A DNA stretch of 64,000 bases, from contig NZ_CP081848.1 of NCBI RefSeq assembly GCF_018982885.2, positions 1,860,001 through 1,924,000 of the forward strand. The letters run 5' to 3'. Made by a program: the position numbers and the translations under genes. Source of the DNA: Polymorphobacter megasporae (lineage in GTDB: Bacteria > Pseudomonadota > Alphaproteobacteria > Sphingomonadales > Sphingomonadaceae). The notes beneath the pieces are model-generated. The model was not told the DNA's origin. It saw nothing but the letters and a program-made list of their open reading frames with translations, and searched no databases. Shown here piece by piece: positions 33,143 to 41,437 of the stretch. Each line of letters starts with the position of its first letter. Position 1 is the stretch's first letter.

Positions 33143-35707
33143 ATGCTTGATGCCCCGATTGCTCCGCCGACGATCAGGCTTGCCGACTATAAAGTACCGG
33201 ATTGGCTTGTTCCGAGCATCGCACTGCGCTTTGAGTTGGATGCAGTCAGGACACGCGTGCATGCGCGGCTGACGGTCGGCCGGAACGGGGCGCATGCGCG
33301 ACCGCTGGTGCTCGATGGCGAGGACCTGACGCTCATATCGGTCATGGTCGACGGGGTTGCGCGGGACGCAGTCGTCGCAGACGGCAACCTTGTTCTGACG
33401 ATCGATGGCGACAGCGCGGTTGTCGAGACCGTCGTCGAGATCGAGCCGGCAAAAAACACTGTGTTGATGGGGCTTTACGCCAGCGGCGGCAAGCTCTGCA
33501 CTCAGTGCGAGGCCGAAGGCTTTCGCCGGATTACCTTTTTCCCCGACCGTCCCGACGTGCTGTCGAAATATAGTGTCCGGCTCGAGGCGGATGCCGCGCT
33601 CTATCCGATTCTGTTGTCGAACGGTGATCGCGGCCCGACAGGTGCATTGCCGGACGGGCGGCATTTCGCCGAGTGGAACGATCCGTGGCCCAAGCCGGCG
33701 TATCTCTTCGCGATCGTCGCAGGCGATTTAGGTGCGCTGCGCGATCGCTTTGTCACCGCATCGGGCCGTGATGTCGCGCTGGCAATTTGGACCGACGCCG
33801 CCGACCTGCCGCGCTGTACGCATGCGATGGCTGCTCTCAAGGCCTCGTTCCGTTGGGACGAGGTCAACTATGGGCGCGAATATGATCTCGACGAATTCAA
33901 CATCGTCGCGGTGTCCGATTTCAACGCTGGGGCGATGGAGAATAAGGGCCTTAACATCTTCAATTCGAAGTATATTCTCGCCGATCAGGAGACTGCGACC
34001 GACGACGATTTCGACGCCGTCGCGGCGGTCGTCGCGCACGAGTATTTCCACAATTGGACCGGAAACCGCATCACCTGCCGCGACTGGTTCCAACTGTCGC
34101 TGAAGGAGGGGCTGACGGTGTTCCGCGATCAGCAGTTCTCCGGTGACCAGGGCTCGCGCGCAGTTAACCGCATTGACGATGTGCGGATGCTCCGCGGGGC
34201 GCAATTTCCCGAGGATGCGGGTCCGATGGCACACCCGATCCGGCCGAATGCGTATATCGAAATCGGAAATTTCTACACGTCGACAGTTTACAACAAGGGT
34301 GCCGAAGTGATTCGGATGCTCGCTACCATGTTGGGGGAAAAGGCCTTTCGCGCCGGGACCGACCTCTACTTCGACCGCTTCGACGGGCAGGCGGTGACGA
34401 CCGACGACTGGCTGTCGGCGATGGCTGAGGCGTCGGGGCGTGACCTTGGGTCGTTCAAGGAATGGTATAACCAAGCGGGTACGCCGCGTATCAGCGCCGA
34501 ATTGGCTTATGACGCGGATGCCAAGGCGGCGACGCTGCGCTTGACGCAGGCGGTGCCGACGACCCCGGGGCAGCCGGTCAAGGTACCGATGGCGATGCCG
34601 TTCCGCGTTGCGCTCTTCGGCCGGGACAGTGGCGAGCGGCTTGGCGACGAGCGCGTTGTCACCGTCGACGGCGAAGCAAGCGTGCGATTCGAAGGCGTTA
34701 GCGAAGCGCCGGTGATGTCGCTCAACCGTGGCTTCTCGGCCCCGGTGATCGTCGATACGATGCAGTCGCGGAGTGATCTCGCCTTTCTCGCGGCACATGA
34801 CGACGATCCATTTGCGCGGTGGGAGGCGACGCAGCGGCTCGCGCTCGATGTTCTTTCGGGGGATGGCCCGGCGGACGACCTGGTGGCGACGGTTGCGGCG
34901 ACACTCGACGCCGGGCTTGATCCGGAGTTCACCGCCGAGGCGATATTGTTGCCGACCGAAAGTGTGATCGGCGACCATGCGGCGATCGTCGACGTCGATG
35001 CGATCCATCGGCGGCGCAAGGCTGCCCGGTCGGCGATCTCATTGACGCTCAACGATAAACTATGGTCGATCTATCGCTCGAACGGGGCCAATCGCTATGA
35101 ATTGACCCCTGAGGCGAAGGGGCGGCGCGCGCTGAAGAATGCCGCGCTTGGTTACTTGATGGTCGGGGATGCGGCGGAGGCGGTAGCGGCGTGCTGGGCA
35201 CAGTTCAACGATGCCGACAACATGACCGACCGGATGGCGGCATTGGCCTTTTTGGCTAATTCGTCGGCGCCCGAGCGTGACAAGGCACTTGCGGCTTTCT
35301 ACGAGCGCTACCGGAGCGATCCGCTGGTGATCGACAAGTGGTTTTCGGTGCAGGCAATGTCGAGCCGTCCCGATACGCTCGACCGGGTGATCGAGCTGCG
35401 CGCCCATCCCGACTTCAATGCGAACAATCCCAACCGCTTACGGTCGTTGATCGGTGCCTTCGGGGTCAATCAGGTCCGCTTCCATGCGGTCGATGGCGCT
35501 GGCTATCGTTTCCTCGGTGACGAGATCCTCGCGGTCGGCAAGACCAATCCGGGTGCGGCGGCGCGGTTGAGTGTCCCGCTGGGCCGATGGAAGCGCTTCG
35601 ATCCGGTTCGTTCGGCGCTGATGCGGGCTGAACTCGAGCGGATCATGGCGACGCCCGATCTTTCGAAGGACGTCTTCGAGATGGTCAGCAAGAGCCTCGC
35701 GGGTTAA
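33143..35707 (+). CDS. pepN: Aminopeptidase N
   Basis: This 854-residue M1 metallopeptidase has the exopeptidase motif GAMEN at residues 263-267 and the zinc motif HEYFH at 299-303 with its downstream Glu in LKEGLTVFRDQ. N-terminal beta domain and C-terminal alpha-helical arch are of normal length for the E. coli PepN type (about 870 residues). It removes N-terminal residues from peptides in the cytoplasm; no signal peptide is seen. ATG start, with GAGGAATT upstream. Base composition is less GC-rich at third positions than in the first 18 kb. Confidence 0.97.
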   Translation: MLDAPIAPPTIRLADYKVPDWLVPSIALRFELDAVRTRVHARLTVGRNGAHARPLVLDGEDLTLISVMVDGVARDAVVADGNLVLTIDGDSAVVETVVEIEPAKNTVLMGLYASGGKLCTQCEAEGFRRITFFPDRPDVLSKYSVRLEADAALYPILLSNGDRGPTGALPDGRHFAEWNDPWPKPAYLFAIVAGDLGALRDRFVTASGRDVALAIWTDAADLPRCTHAMAALKASFRWDEVNYGREYDLDEFNIVAVSDFNAGAMENKGLNIFNSKYILADQETATDDDFDAVAAVVAHEYFHNWTGNRITCRDWFQLSLKEGLTVFRDQQFSGDQGSRAVNRIDDVRMLRGAQFPEDAGPMAHPIRPNAYIEIGNFYTSTVYNKGAEVIRMLATMLGEKAFRAGTDLYFDRFDGQAVTTDDWLSAMAEASGRDLGSFKEWYNQAGTPRISAELAYDADAKAATLRLTQAVPTTPGQPVKVPMAMPFRVALFGRDSGERLGDERVVTVDGEASVRFEGVSEAPVMSLNRGFSAPVIVDTMQSRSDLAFLAAHDDDPFARWEATQRLALDVLSGDGPADDLVATVAATLDAGLDPEFTAEAILLPTESVIGDHAAIVDVDAIHRRRKAARSAISLTLNDKLWSIYRSNGANRYELTPEAKGRRALKNAALGYLMVGDAAEAVAACWAQFNDADNMTDRMAALAFLANSSAPERDKALAAFYERYRSDPLVIDKWFSVQAMSSRPDTLDRVIELRAHPDFNANNPNRLRSLIGAFGVNQVRFHAVDGAGYRFLGDEILAVGKTNPGAAARLSVPLGRWKRFDPVRSALMRAELERIMATPDLSKDVFEMVSKSLAG

Positions 35708-35785
35708 ATTTATACCCCACCTAGGTCGGTGTTTCTCGTGCGCACACGGCCCGCACACGGATGAACGTCTGAGCATTTGCGATGC

Positions 35786-35812
35786 ACCCGCGCGAGCACT
35801 TGCCGCGCGGGT
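35786..35812. terminator. Hairpin between pepN and lipoprotein gene ends
   Basis: ACCCGCGCG (35786-35794) pairs perfectly with CGCGCGGGT (35804-35812) over a 9-base loop, between two convergent genes. No T run follows, so a terminator role is likely but not certain. Confidence 0.5.
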
Positions 35813-35837
35813 AAGACCGGTTGGACGTGCCTAGCGG

Positions 35838-36452
35838 CTAACGCGCGACCCAGTCGGCGACCTGCGCGGCGACCGCATTCGCGGCGGTGTTAAGCGCGAT
35901 CGCGACGTCGGCAGGATTCTGCGTCGCGACCGGCTGGACCGCATCGAAGCGCCTGAGCGCAAACGGCGTCTTGGCCGACGCACTCAGTGTCGCGTCATAG
36001 CGGACGCGGACGACGGGGGTGCTGGGGTTGCGGACGTCGAGGCCGAACTCGAACAATGTCCCCGATAGCGTCCGCCCCGGCGCGAGTGTCGCCTGATGCG
36101 GGTCGATCACCGCGACGCCACGCGATGCGATTGTGTCGGCGAGCACGTGCTGGAACTCGCGATTGGGCTGCTCTGCCCATGTCGCGCCAGTCAGATACGC
36201 AACCTCGGTGTCGGACGTCGCCACCGGCACGCGGAGCGTCTGCAGCGTGCCCGGCACCGTCGGCGTCTGCACCAGCAGCGTCGTCGCGCGGTCGCTCGTC
36301 GTCGCGCCGGCGACTGGCGTGGCGGTCGCGCGGAGCGACATCAGCGCGACCGGCGCCTTGGCGTTGCCGCCGATCTGAACGAGCGGACCACAGGCGGCGA
36401 GGCTGCCCAGCGCGATGACGGCGGCGGCGAATGAAATCTGGCGCATCATCAC
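35838..36452 (-). CDS. ABC-type transport auxiliary lipoprotein (Mla operon)
   Basis: This 204-residue protein has a lipoprotein signal (FAAAVIALGSLAACG, Cys near 21) and a PqiC/LptE-like auxiliary domain, with LLVQTPTVPGTLQTLRVPV, YLTGATWAEQPNREFQHVLADTI. This family accompanies MlaD-type lipid transporters in alphaproteobacteria, probably as an outer-membrane partner. It is the last gene of the mlaE-mlaF-mlaD-lipoprotein operon; its start overlaps the end of mlaD by 4 bp (ATGA). Confidence 0.87.
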   Translation of the reverse strand: MMMRQISFAAAVIALGSLAACGPLVQIGGNAKAPVALMSLRATATPVAGATTSDRATTLLVQTPTVPGTLQTLRVPVATSDTEVAYLTGATWAEQPNREFQHVLADTIASRGVAVIDPHQATLAPGRTLSGTLFEFGLDVRNPSTPVVRVRYDATLSASAKTPFALRRFDAVQPVATQNPADVAIALNTAANAVAAQVADWVAR

Positions 36453-37423
36453 TTCTTGCCCTTCTTCGGCGGCACATAGCCCGGCGCGGCATATTCGGGG
36501 AGCTTCCGCCCGCCAAGCAAGGCACCCGCGGGGTCCTCGTCGAGCTTGGCCGCGATCGCGCCAAGCTGCGCGGTGGCGTCGCGGGCCTCGCGAATCAGCT
36601 GCGCGGTCTCGGGCAAAGTCTGGTTCGTCAACGTGTCGACCCCAGGCTGGGCACTGGCAACGAGGCCATCGAGCTTCTGCAGCGTGGCATTGGCATGGCC
36701 CGCGGTCTCGCGCAGGTCGTGCACCAGCGGCCCGGCGTCGGTCGTCAGGATGGTGTCGGCATGACCGGTCAACTTGGTCAGTGCCGCCGCCGCATCGGTC
36801 GCCTGCTTGAGCGTCGCGCGTGTCTCGACGATCGTCGCGGCGATCTCGGGCCCGCGATCGGCGAGGCTGCCGGTCAACCGGTCGGTGTTCGCGAGGATAT
36901 TGCCGAGCGACTTGCGGTTCGCCGGGTTGAGCAATTCGTTGAGCGACGCGGTCAGTGCCGAGACATTGTTGAGCAGCTCTGGCGCGCTTGCGAGCAACTG
37001 GCCCAGCGCTCCGGCGCGTGGCGGGATCACCGGTCGGCCGAACGGCCCGATCTCGGTGATCGGGGGTGCGCCAGCCATCGCGCCGGTCAACTGGATCTGG
37101 CTGACGCCGGTGAAGCCGACGCCTTCGATCGCGGCGGTCGTCCCCTGAAGGATCGGCACGTCGGTGCCTACCTCGATCCGCACGCGGACCGCGTCGGGGG
37201 TCTTCGGCAGCAGGGCGATTTCCTTGATCTGGCCGACCGGAACGCCCTTGAACTGAACCGGCGAGCCGATCGCGATGCCGCTGATCGACTGGCGGAAAAA
37301 GATGTCGAACTGGCGTTTGTCGGTCCCCGAGAATTTCGCGAGGTACAGGACGAAAACGAATAGCGCGACCGTCAGCGCGATGACGACTCCGCCGACAAGG
37401 GCATAGTTGCTCCGGGTTTCCAC
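36449..37423 (-). CDS. mlaD: MlaD-family lipid-binding protein
   Basis: This 324-residue protein has one N-terminal membrane helix (about 9-27, LVGGVVIALTVALFVFVLYLA), an MCE domain (about 38-115, ISGIAIGSPVQFKGVPVGQI) and a long coiled C-terminal part with many Leu/Ala heptads (about 140-300). It carries lipid between the membranes in the Mla system. The start is GTG at 37423, one base after the ATPase stop (TGACGTG); the longer frame upstream runs over the ATPase gene and is not real. Confidence 0.92.
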   Translation of the reverse strand: METRSNYALVGGVVIALTVALFVFVLYLAKFSGTDKRQFDIFFRQSISGIAIGSPVQFKGVPVGQIKEIALLPKTPDAVRVRIEVGTDVPILQGTTAAIEGVGFTGVSQIQLTGAMAGAPPITEIGPFGRPVIPPRAGALGQLLASAPELLNNVSALTASLNELLNPANRKSLGNILANTDRLTGSLADRGPEIAATIVETRATLKQATDAAAALTKLTGHADTILTTDAGPLVHDLRETAGHANATLQKLDGLVASAQPGVDTLTNQTLPETAQLIREARDATAQLGAIAAKLDEDPAGALLGGRKLPEYAAPGYVPPKKGKK

Positions 37424-37424
37424 G

Positions 37425-38363
37425 TCAGTCCTCGTCCTCTGTCGCCCCGGTGCGTCTCGTGTCGGCGGCTTCCGCCCCCAGCTTTCCCTCACCGGCCTCG
37501 AGCGCGCGCGCCGCGTCGCGGTCGGCCTCGGTCGCCTTGTGCGGACCAGCGTCGGTTGCTGCTGCCGCTCGTCCGCGCGGACCCGAGAAATATTCACGGA
37601 CCCACGGATGGTCAAACTCCAATAGTTCCGGAATCGTTCCGACCTTGAGCATGACACCGTCGCCGAGCACCGCGACGCGGTCGCAGATCGCATACAGCGT
37701 ATCGAGGTCGTGGGTGATGAGAAACACCGTCAGCCCGAGCGTATCGCGCATGCCCTTGATCAACTCGTCGAACGCTGCCGCTCCGATCGGGTCGAGCCCG
37801 GCGGTCGGTTCATCGAGAAACAGGAGATCGGGATCGAGCGCGAGGGCGCGAGCGAGGCCGGCACGCTTGCGCATGCCGCCTGACAGTTCCGACGGAAATT
37901 TCGGCCCGGCGAGTTCGGGCAGGCCGACCATCGCGATCTTATAGCTGGCGATTTCGTCCATCAGGCCTTGGTCGAGCTTGAAGAACTCGCGCATCGGCGC
38001 CTCGATATTCTCGGCGACGGTGAGCGACGAGAATAATGCGCCGCCCTGGAACAGCACGCCCCATCGGCGGCGCAAGTCCTTGGCGGCTTCGGGATCGAGG
38101 GTGGCGACCTCCTCGCCAAGGACGGTAATCTCGCCCGCGTCGGACTGCTGGAGGCCGATGATCGAGCGCATCAGCACCGACTTGCCGGTTCCGGAGCCGC
38201 CGACGACGCCGAGGATCTCGCCGCGGCGGACCTCGAGGTTGACGTCCTTGTGGACGACCTGATCGCCGAAGCTGTTCTGCAGGTGCGACACGCGGATGAC
38301 GACGTCGTCGTCCTTGTCCTTGCCGGGGGCTGGCTTGGCGGGTGCGGGCGCTGCGGCGGCCAT
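37425..38363 (-). CDS. mlaF: Mla ABC transporter ATPase MlaF
   Basis: This 312-residue ATPase has Walker A GGSGTGKS, signature LSGGMRKR, Walker B LLFLDEPTAGLD and switch His in LITHDLD. It energises phospholipid transport with the MlaE permease. The C-terminal tail (about 255-312) is a charged Ala/Asp/Glu-rich extension not needed for ATPase folds. ATG 38363 overlaps the mlaE stop by one base (TGATG). Confidence 0.93.
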   Translation of the reverse strand: MAAAAPAPAKPAPGKDKDDDVVIRVSHLQNSFGDQVVHKDVNLEVRRGEILGVVGGSGTGKSVLMRSIIGLQQSDAGEITVLGEEVATLDPEAAKDLRRRWGVLFQGGALFSSLTVAENIEAPMREFFKLDQGLMDEIASYKIAMVGLPELAGPKFPSELSGGMRKRAGLARALALDPDLLFLDEPTAGLDPIGAAAFDELIKGMRDTLGLTVFLITHDLDTLYAICDRVAVLGDGVMLKVGTIPELLEFDHPWVREYFSGPRGRAAAATDAGPHKATEADRDAARALEAGEGKLGAEAADTRRTGATEDED

Positions 38364-39490
38364 CAAACGTACCCCAGCGCGGTGAAGAAAACGGCGAAGA
38401 ACGCGTCGAGGACGATGACGAGGAAAATCGACTGGACCACCGATTGCGTCGTCCGTGCGCCGACCGACTCGGCGTTGCCGGTGACCTGCATGCCTTGGAA
38501 GCACCCGGTGACGGCGATGATGAAGCCGAAGATCGGCGCCTTGATCATCCCGATGACGAGGTCGGATAGCGGCGTCACTTCCTGGATGCGCTGAACGAAG
38601 CTCGCCGGCGAGATGTTGAGCGAAACCCAGCAGAACAGGCCGCCGCCGATGATCGCCATGATTGCACCGAAGAATGAGAGCAACGTCAGCATGATGACCA
38701 TTGCGATGACGCGCGGCAAGACGAGCACCTCGGTCGGCGACATGCCGATCGAGCTCATCGCGTCGACCTCCTCGTTCAGCTTCATCGAGCCGATCTGCGC
38801 GGCGAAGGCCGAGCCCGAGCGTCCGGCGACCATGATCGCGGTGAGCAGGATGCCGAGTTCGCGAATGACCGAGCGCCCGATCAGATTGACGACGAAGATC
38901 TCGGCACCGAACTGCTGGAGCTGGACCGCGCCCTGCTGCGCGAGGACGATGCCGACAAGGAACGACAGCAGCCCGACGATGCCGAGCGCGTTGGCGCCGA
39001 CAACCTCCATCTGGTGGATCACCGCGTTCCACCGCAGCGGGCGGCGCTCGAAGATCGTCTGGAACAGTGCGACGAGAGTCTGGCCGAGAAAGGCGAGGAA
39101 TTCGCCCAGCGTGTGCGCGGCATGGACGACCGACCCGCCAATCATCTCAAGCCGCTCGATTGCGCGGTTGCCGTGGGGCGGGCGGCGCGTCGCGGGCTTA
39201 TCGTTCGCGGCGACCTGGTCGATCAACCGCTTGGCATCGTCGGAGGCGTGATCGAGCGTCGCCGATTTCCCGGCTTTCTCCCAGTCACGAAGCAATTTGT
39301 GGACGATCCACGCGCCGGTGGTGTCGATTCGGTCGACGCCGCCAAGGTCGATCTTCAAATCACGGTCGGGCTCGATCGCCGCCATTTCGGGCGCAACGCT
39401 ACCGATCGACGCGACCGTCAAGGCACCGCTGAGGTGGAGCGTGCGTGCTCCCTCTCCGGCGTCGTCGAGCGTCATGGTGGCGTCGGTCAT
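38363..39490 (-). CDS. mlaE: MlaE permease fused to an N-terminal STAS domain
   Basis: This protein of about 375 residues has an N-terminal STAS domain (about 1-95, with LKIDLGGVDRIDTTGAW) joined to the MlaE permease (about 115-375), which carries the family blocks GRSGSAFAAQIGSMKLNEE and IGMSPTEVLVLPRV. In E. coli the STAS protein MlaB is separate; here it is fused. The ATG at 39490 (MTDATMTL) is chosen; a longer TTG start at 39535 lacks an advantage. First gene of the mla operon, divergent from the HAD gene. Confidence 0.9.
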   Translation of the reverse strand: MTDATMTLDDAGEGARTLHLSGALTVASIGSVAPEMAAIEPDRDLKIDLGGVDRIDTTGAWIVHKLLRDWEKAGKSATLDHASDDAKRLIDQVAANDKPATRRPPHGNRAIERLEMIGGSVVHAAHTLGEFLAFLGQTLVALFQTIFERRPLRWNAVIHQMEVVGANALGIVGLLSFLVGIVLAQQGAVQLQQFGAEIFVVNLIGRSVIRELGILLTAIMVAGRSGSAFAAQIGSMKLNEEVDAMSSIGMSPTEVLVLPRVIAMVIMLTLLSFFGAIMAIIGGGLFCWVSLNISPASFVQRIQEVTPLSDLVIGMIKAPIFGFIIAVTGCFQGMQVTGNAESVGARTTQSVVQSIFLVIVLDAFFAVFFTALGYV

Positions 39491-39590
39491 CGCATCCGAG
39501 TGTTGGGGGATCGATACGGTCCCGGCAAGAGGCAAACGCTGATGGAGCGGTTCGGTTGCGTCATGACCCGGGGTTGGGCATGGGCCAACG

Positions 39591-40238
39591 ATGACCCGCG
39601 TGATCTATGACATGGACAAGACGATCACCCGGGCACCGACCTACACGCGGTGGCTGGTGTATTGGGCGTCGCGTGAAGCGCCGTGGCGACTCGGGTTGTT
39701 GCCGCTCGCGGGGGTTGCCGGGATCGGGTTTCGGCTGCGGCTGATGTCGCGCGGGCGGCTCAAGGAGATCGCGCAATTCCTGTTGATGGGCGACGCGGCA
39801 CCGCGTGACCGCGTCGACGTGCGGGCCGCCGGATTCGCCGCGATTGTCGTTGCGGGCGGGCTCATGCCGGGCGCGGTGGCGCAGCTCGCCGCCGACCGTG
39901 CCGATGGCCACGAGATCGTCATCGCCACGGCGAGCTACGCGTTTTACGCGCGGGCGATCGCGGCGGCGCTCGGGATCGAGCGCGTCGTTGCGACCGGGTC
40001 GGTTTGGGACGGTGACCTTCTCCGGGCGCGACTCGCGGGGGACAATTGCTACGGTTCGGCGAAGGCGGTTATGGTCGCGACGGCGTTTTCCGGCGAGCGC
40101 TTCGTCCGCGCTTATTCGGACCATGTCTCCGACGCGGCGCTGTTCGCGCTGGCGGACGAACCGGTCGCGGTCAGCCCGTCGCCCGCGCTACGGCGGCTGG
40201 CGACGGTCCGGGGGTGGCGCGTCGTCGACTGGCGCTGA
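39591..40238 (+). CDS. HAD-family (subfamily IB) phosphatase-like hydrolase
   Basis: This 215-residue protein has the nucleophile motif YDMDKTIT at residues 5-12 (DxD replaced by D-M-D, as in HAD-IB), the second motif IATASYAFYARAIA with Ser/Thr, and a C-terminal AYSDHVSDAALF with the metal-binding Asp. Related to phosphoserine phosphatase-like HAD-IB enzymes that act on small phosphates. Substrate unknown. It is divergent from mlaE, with 100 bp between. Confidence 0.85.
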   Translation: MTRVIYDMDKTITRAPTYTRWLVYWASREAPWRLGLLPLAGVAGIGFRLRLMSRGRLKEIAQFLLMGDAAPRDRVDVRAAGFAAIVVAGGLMPGAVAQLAADRADGHEIVIATASYAFYARAIAAALGIERVVATGSVWDGDLLRARLAGDNCYGSAKAVMVATAFSGERFVRAYSDHVSDAALFALADEPVAVSPSPALRRLATVRGWRVVDWR

Positions 40239-40242
40239 TGCG

Positions 40243-40270
40243 AAAGGGCGGAGCCGAGGCCCCGCCCTTT
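40243..40270. terminator. Bidirectional terminator between HAD and protease genes
   Basis: AAAGGGCGG (40243-40251) pairs perfectly with CCGCCCTTT (40262-40270) over a 10-base loop. The stem starts with A and ends with T runs on either strand, a classical bidirectional rho-independent terminator between two convergent genes. Confidence 0.85.
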
Positions 40271-40272
40271 GC

Positions 40273-41343
40273 TTATGCAGCGGCGGTGGTGTTCCGCCGG
40301 CGACGCTGCATCGCTCCGATCAGGCCGAAGCCGCCGATCATCATCGCCCATGTCGCGGGTTCGGGAACCTGCGTCGTGATGTGGCTCGTGATGAAGTCGT
40401 AATAGCTCGACACGCGGGTATCGACACCGATTTCGCCAAAGCTCGAATTGGTGCACGACGTCGCGCTGTGCGACGGGTCGAGGAAGCCCGCCCCGCATGC
40501 GCTCGCGCTGCCATAAAGAAATGCCGAGCTGAGGCCGAACGACGTCACGCCGACGATCTTGCCGTCCTCGAAGTGCGGCGCGCCCGAATCGCCCTCGGTC
40601 GCCATCGTGTCGTGATAGAGGCCGTCAGCCGAGACATAGCCGAGGCCGGGCAGGCCGAGCGCGCCGAAGACATCGTTCGCTGCCAGCCCGGAATCGAAGT
40701 CGTACGCGAGCTCGCTGCCCTTGAGTGCGCCGAGCGCATCGGTCGGCCCGGTGCTGCCGAAGCCGGCGGCGGCGAGGATCTGGTCGAACGTCGCCTCGTA
40801 CTGATTGTAGCCAATCCGCTTGAGACCATCGTTGGTCGTCACGTTCGTCCCCGTCGCGCCGATGCCGGTGTTGCCGAGTCCGACCATCATCTCGACCCCG
40901 AGGTTGCTTTCGACCGAGCCGTGGTCGAGCGCATAGATCGTCGTGCCGTCCGGAACATTCGCCCCGAGCTTGATCACCGCGATATCGGCGCCGCCCGAGG
41001 CGCTGCCGCTGTAGATCGAGGGAACATAAAAAGCGGTCGCGTTGATCGTCACGCCGAGCGGCGTCGTCAGGTCGGGCAGGACGACACGCAGGTGAGCCAC
41101 GCCCGAGCCGTCGATGTTGAGGCAGTGTGCGGCGGTCAGGATCGTGCTGCGGCCGATCACGGTCCCGGTGCACGCCCCGGCATTGCCGGCGTTGGTCTGG
41201 ACCTGGACGCCGACGACCCCGCTATACTGGCCCTTGGCGACGACCGAGTTCGCGAGGTCGGTCGCAGTTTGCGCGCTCAACGCGAAAGCAGGCTGAGCCG
41301 CCGCGAGAAGTGCCGCCGTGCCAAGATATGCCAAAGTCCGCAT
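40273..41343 (-). CDS. Secreted trypsin-like serine protease with PEP-CTERM anchor
   Basis: This 356-residue protein has a signal peptide (about 1-22), a trypsin-like domain with His in LTAAHC, Asp in GGADIAVIKL and Ser in EGDSGAPHF, and a C-terminal PEP-CTERM signal: VPEPATWAMM, a hydrophobic helix, then MQRRRR. The PEP-CTERM tail is recognised by exosortase for sorting at the outer envelope. The short ATG at 41343 is preferred over a longer frame since the signal peptide then starts correctly. Transcribed after aconitase, 95 bp downstream. Confidence 0.9.
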   Translation of the reverse strand: MRTLAYLGTAALLAAAQPAFALSAQTATDLANSVVAKGQYSGVVGVQVQTNAGNAGACTGTVIGRSTILTAAHCLNIDGSGVAHLRVVLPDLTTPLGVTINATAFYVPSIYSGSASGGADIAVIKLGANVPDGTTIYALDHGSVESNLGVEMMVGLGNTGIGATGTNVTTNDGLKRIGYNQYEATFDQILAAAGFGSTGPTDALGALKGSELAYDFDSGLAANDVFGALGLPGLGYVSADGLYHDTMATEGDSGAPHFEDGKIVGVTSFGLSSAFLYGSASACGAGFLDPSHSATSCTNSSFGEIGVDTRVSSYYDFITSHITTQVPEPATWAMMIGGFGLIGAMQRRRRNTTAAA

Positions 41344-41437
41344 CGTGCCACCCCGTGCTGCCAAGAAGATCGTTAACGATCCGCTACATTGGGCAACAAC
41401 GGGATAGCAAGCGAAGAAGCCGTGACAGATACGCGGG

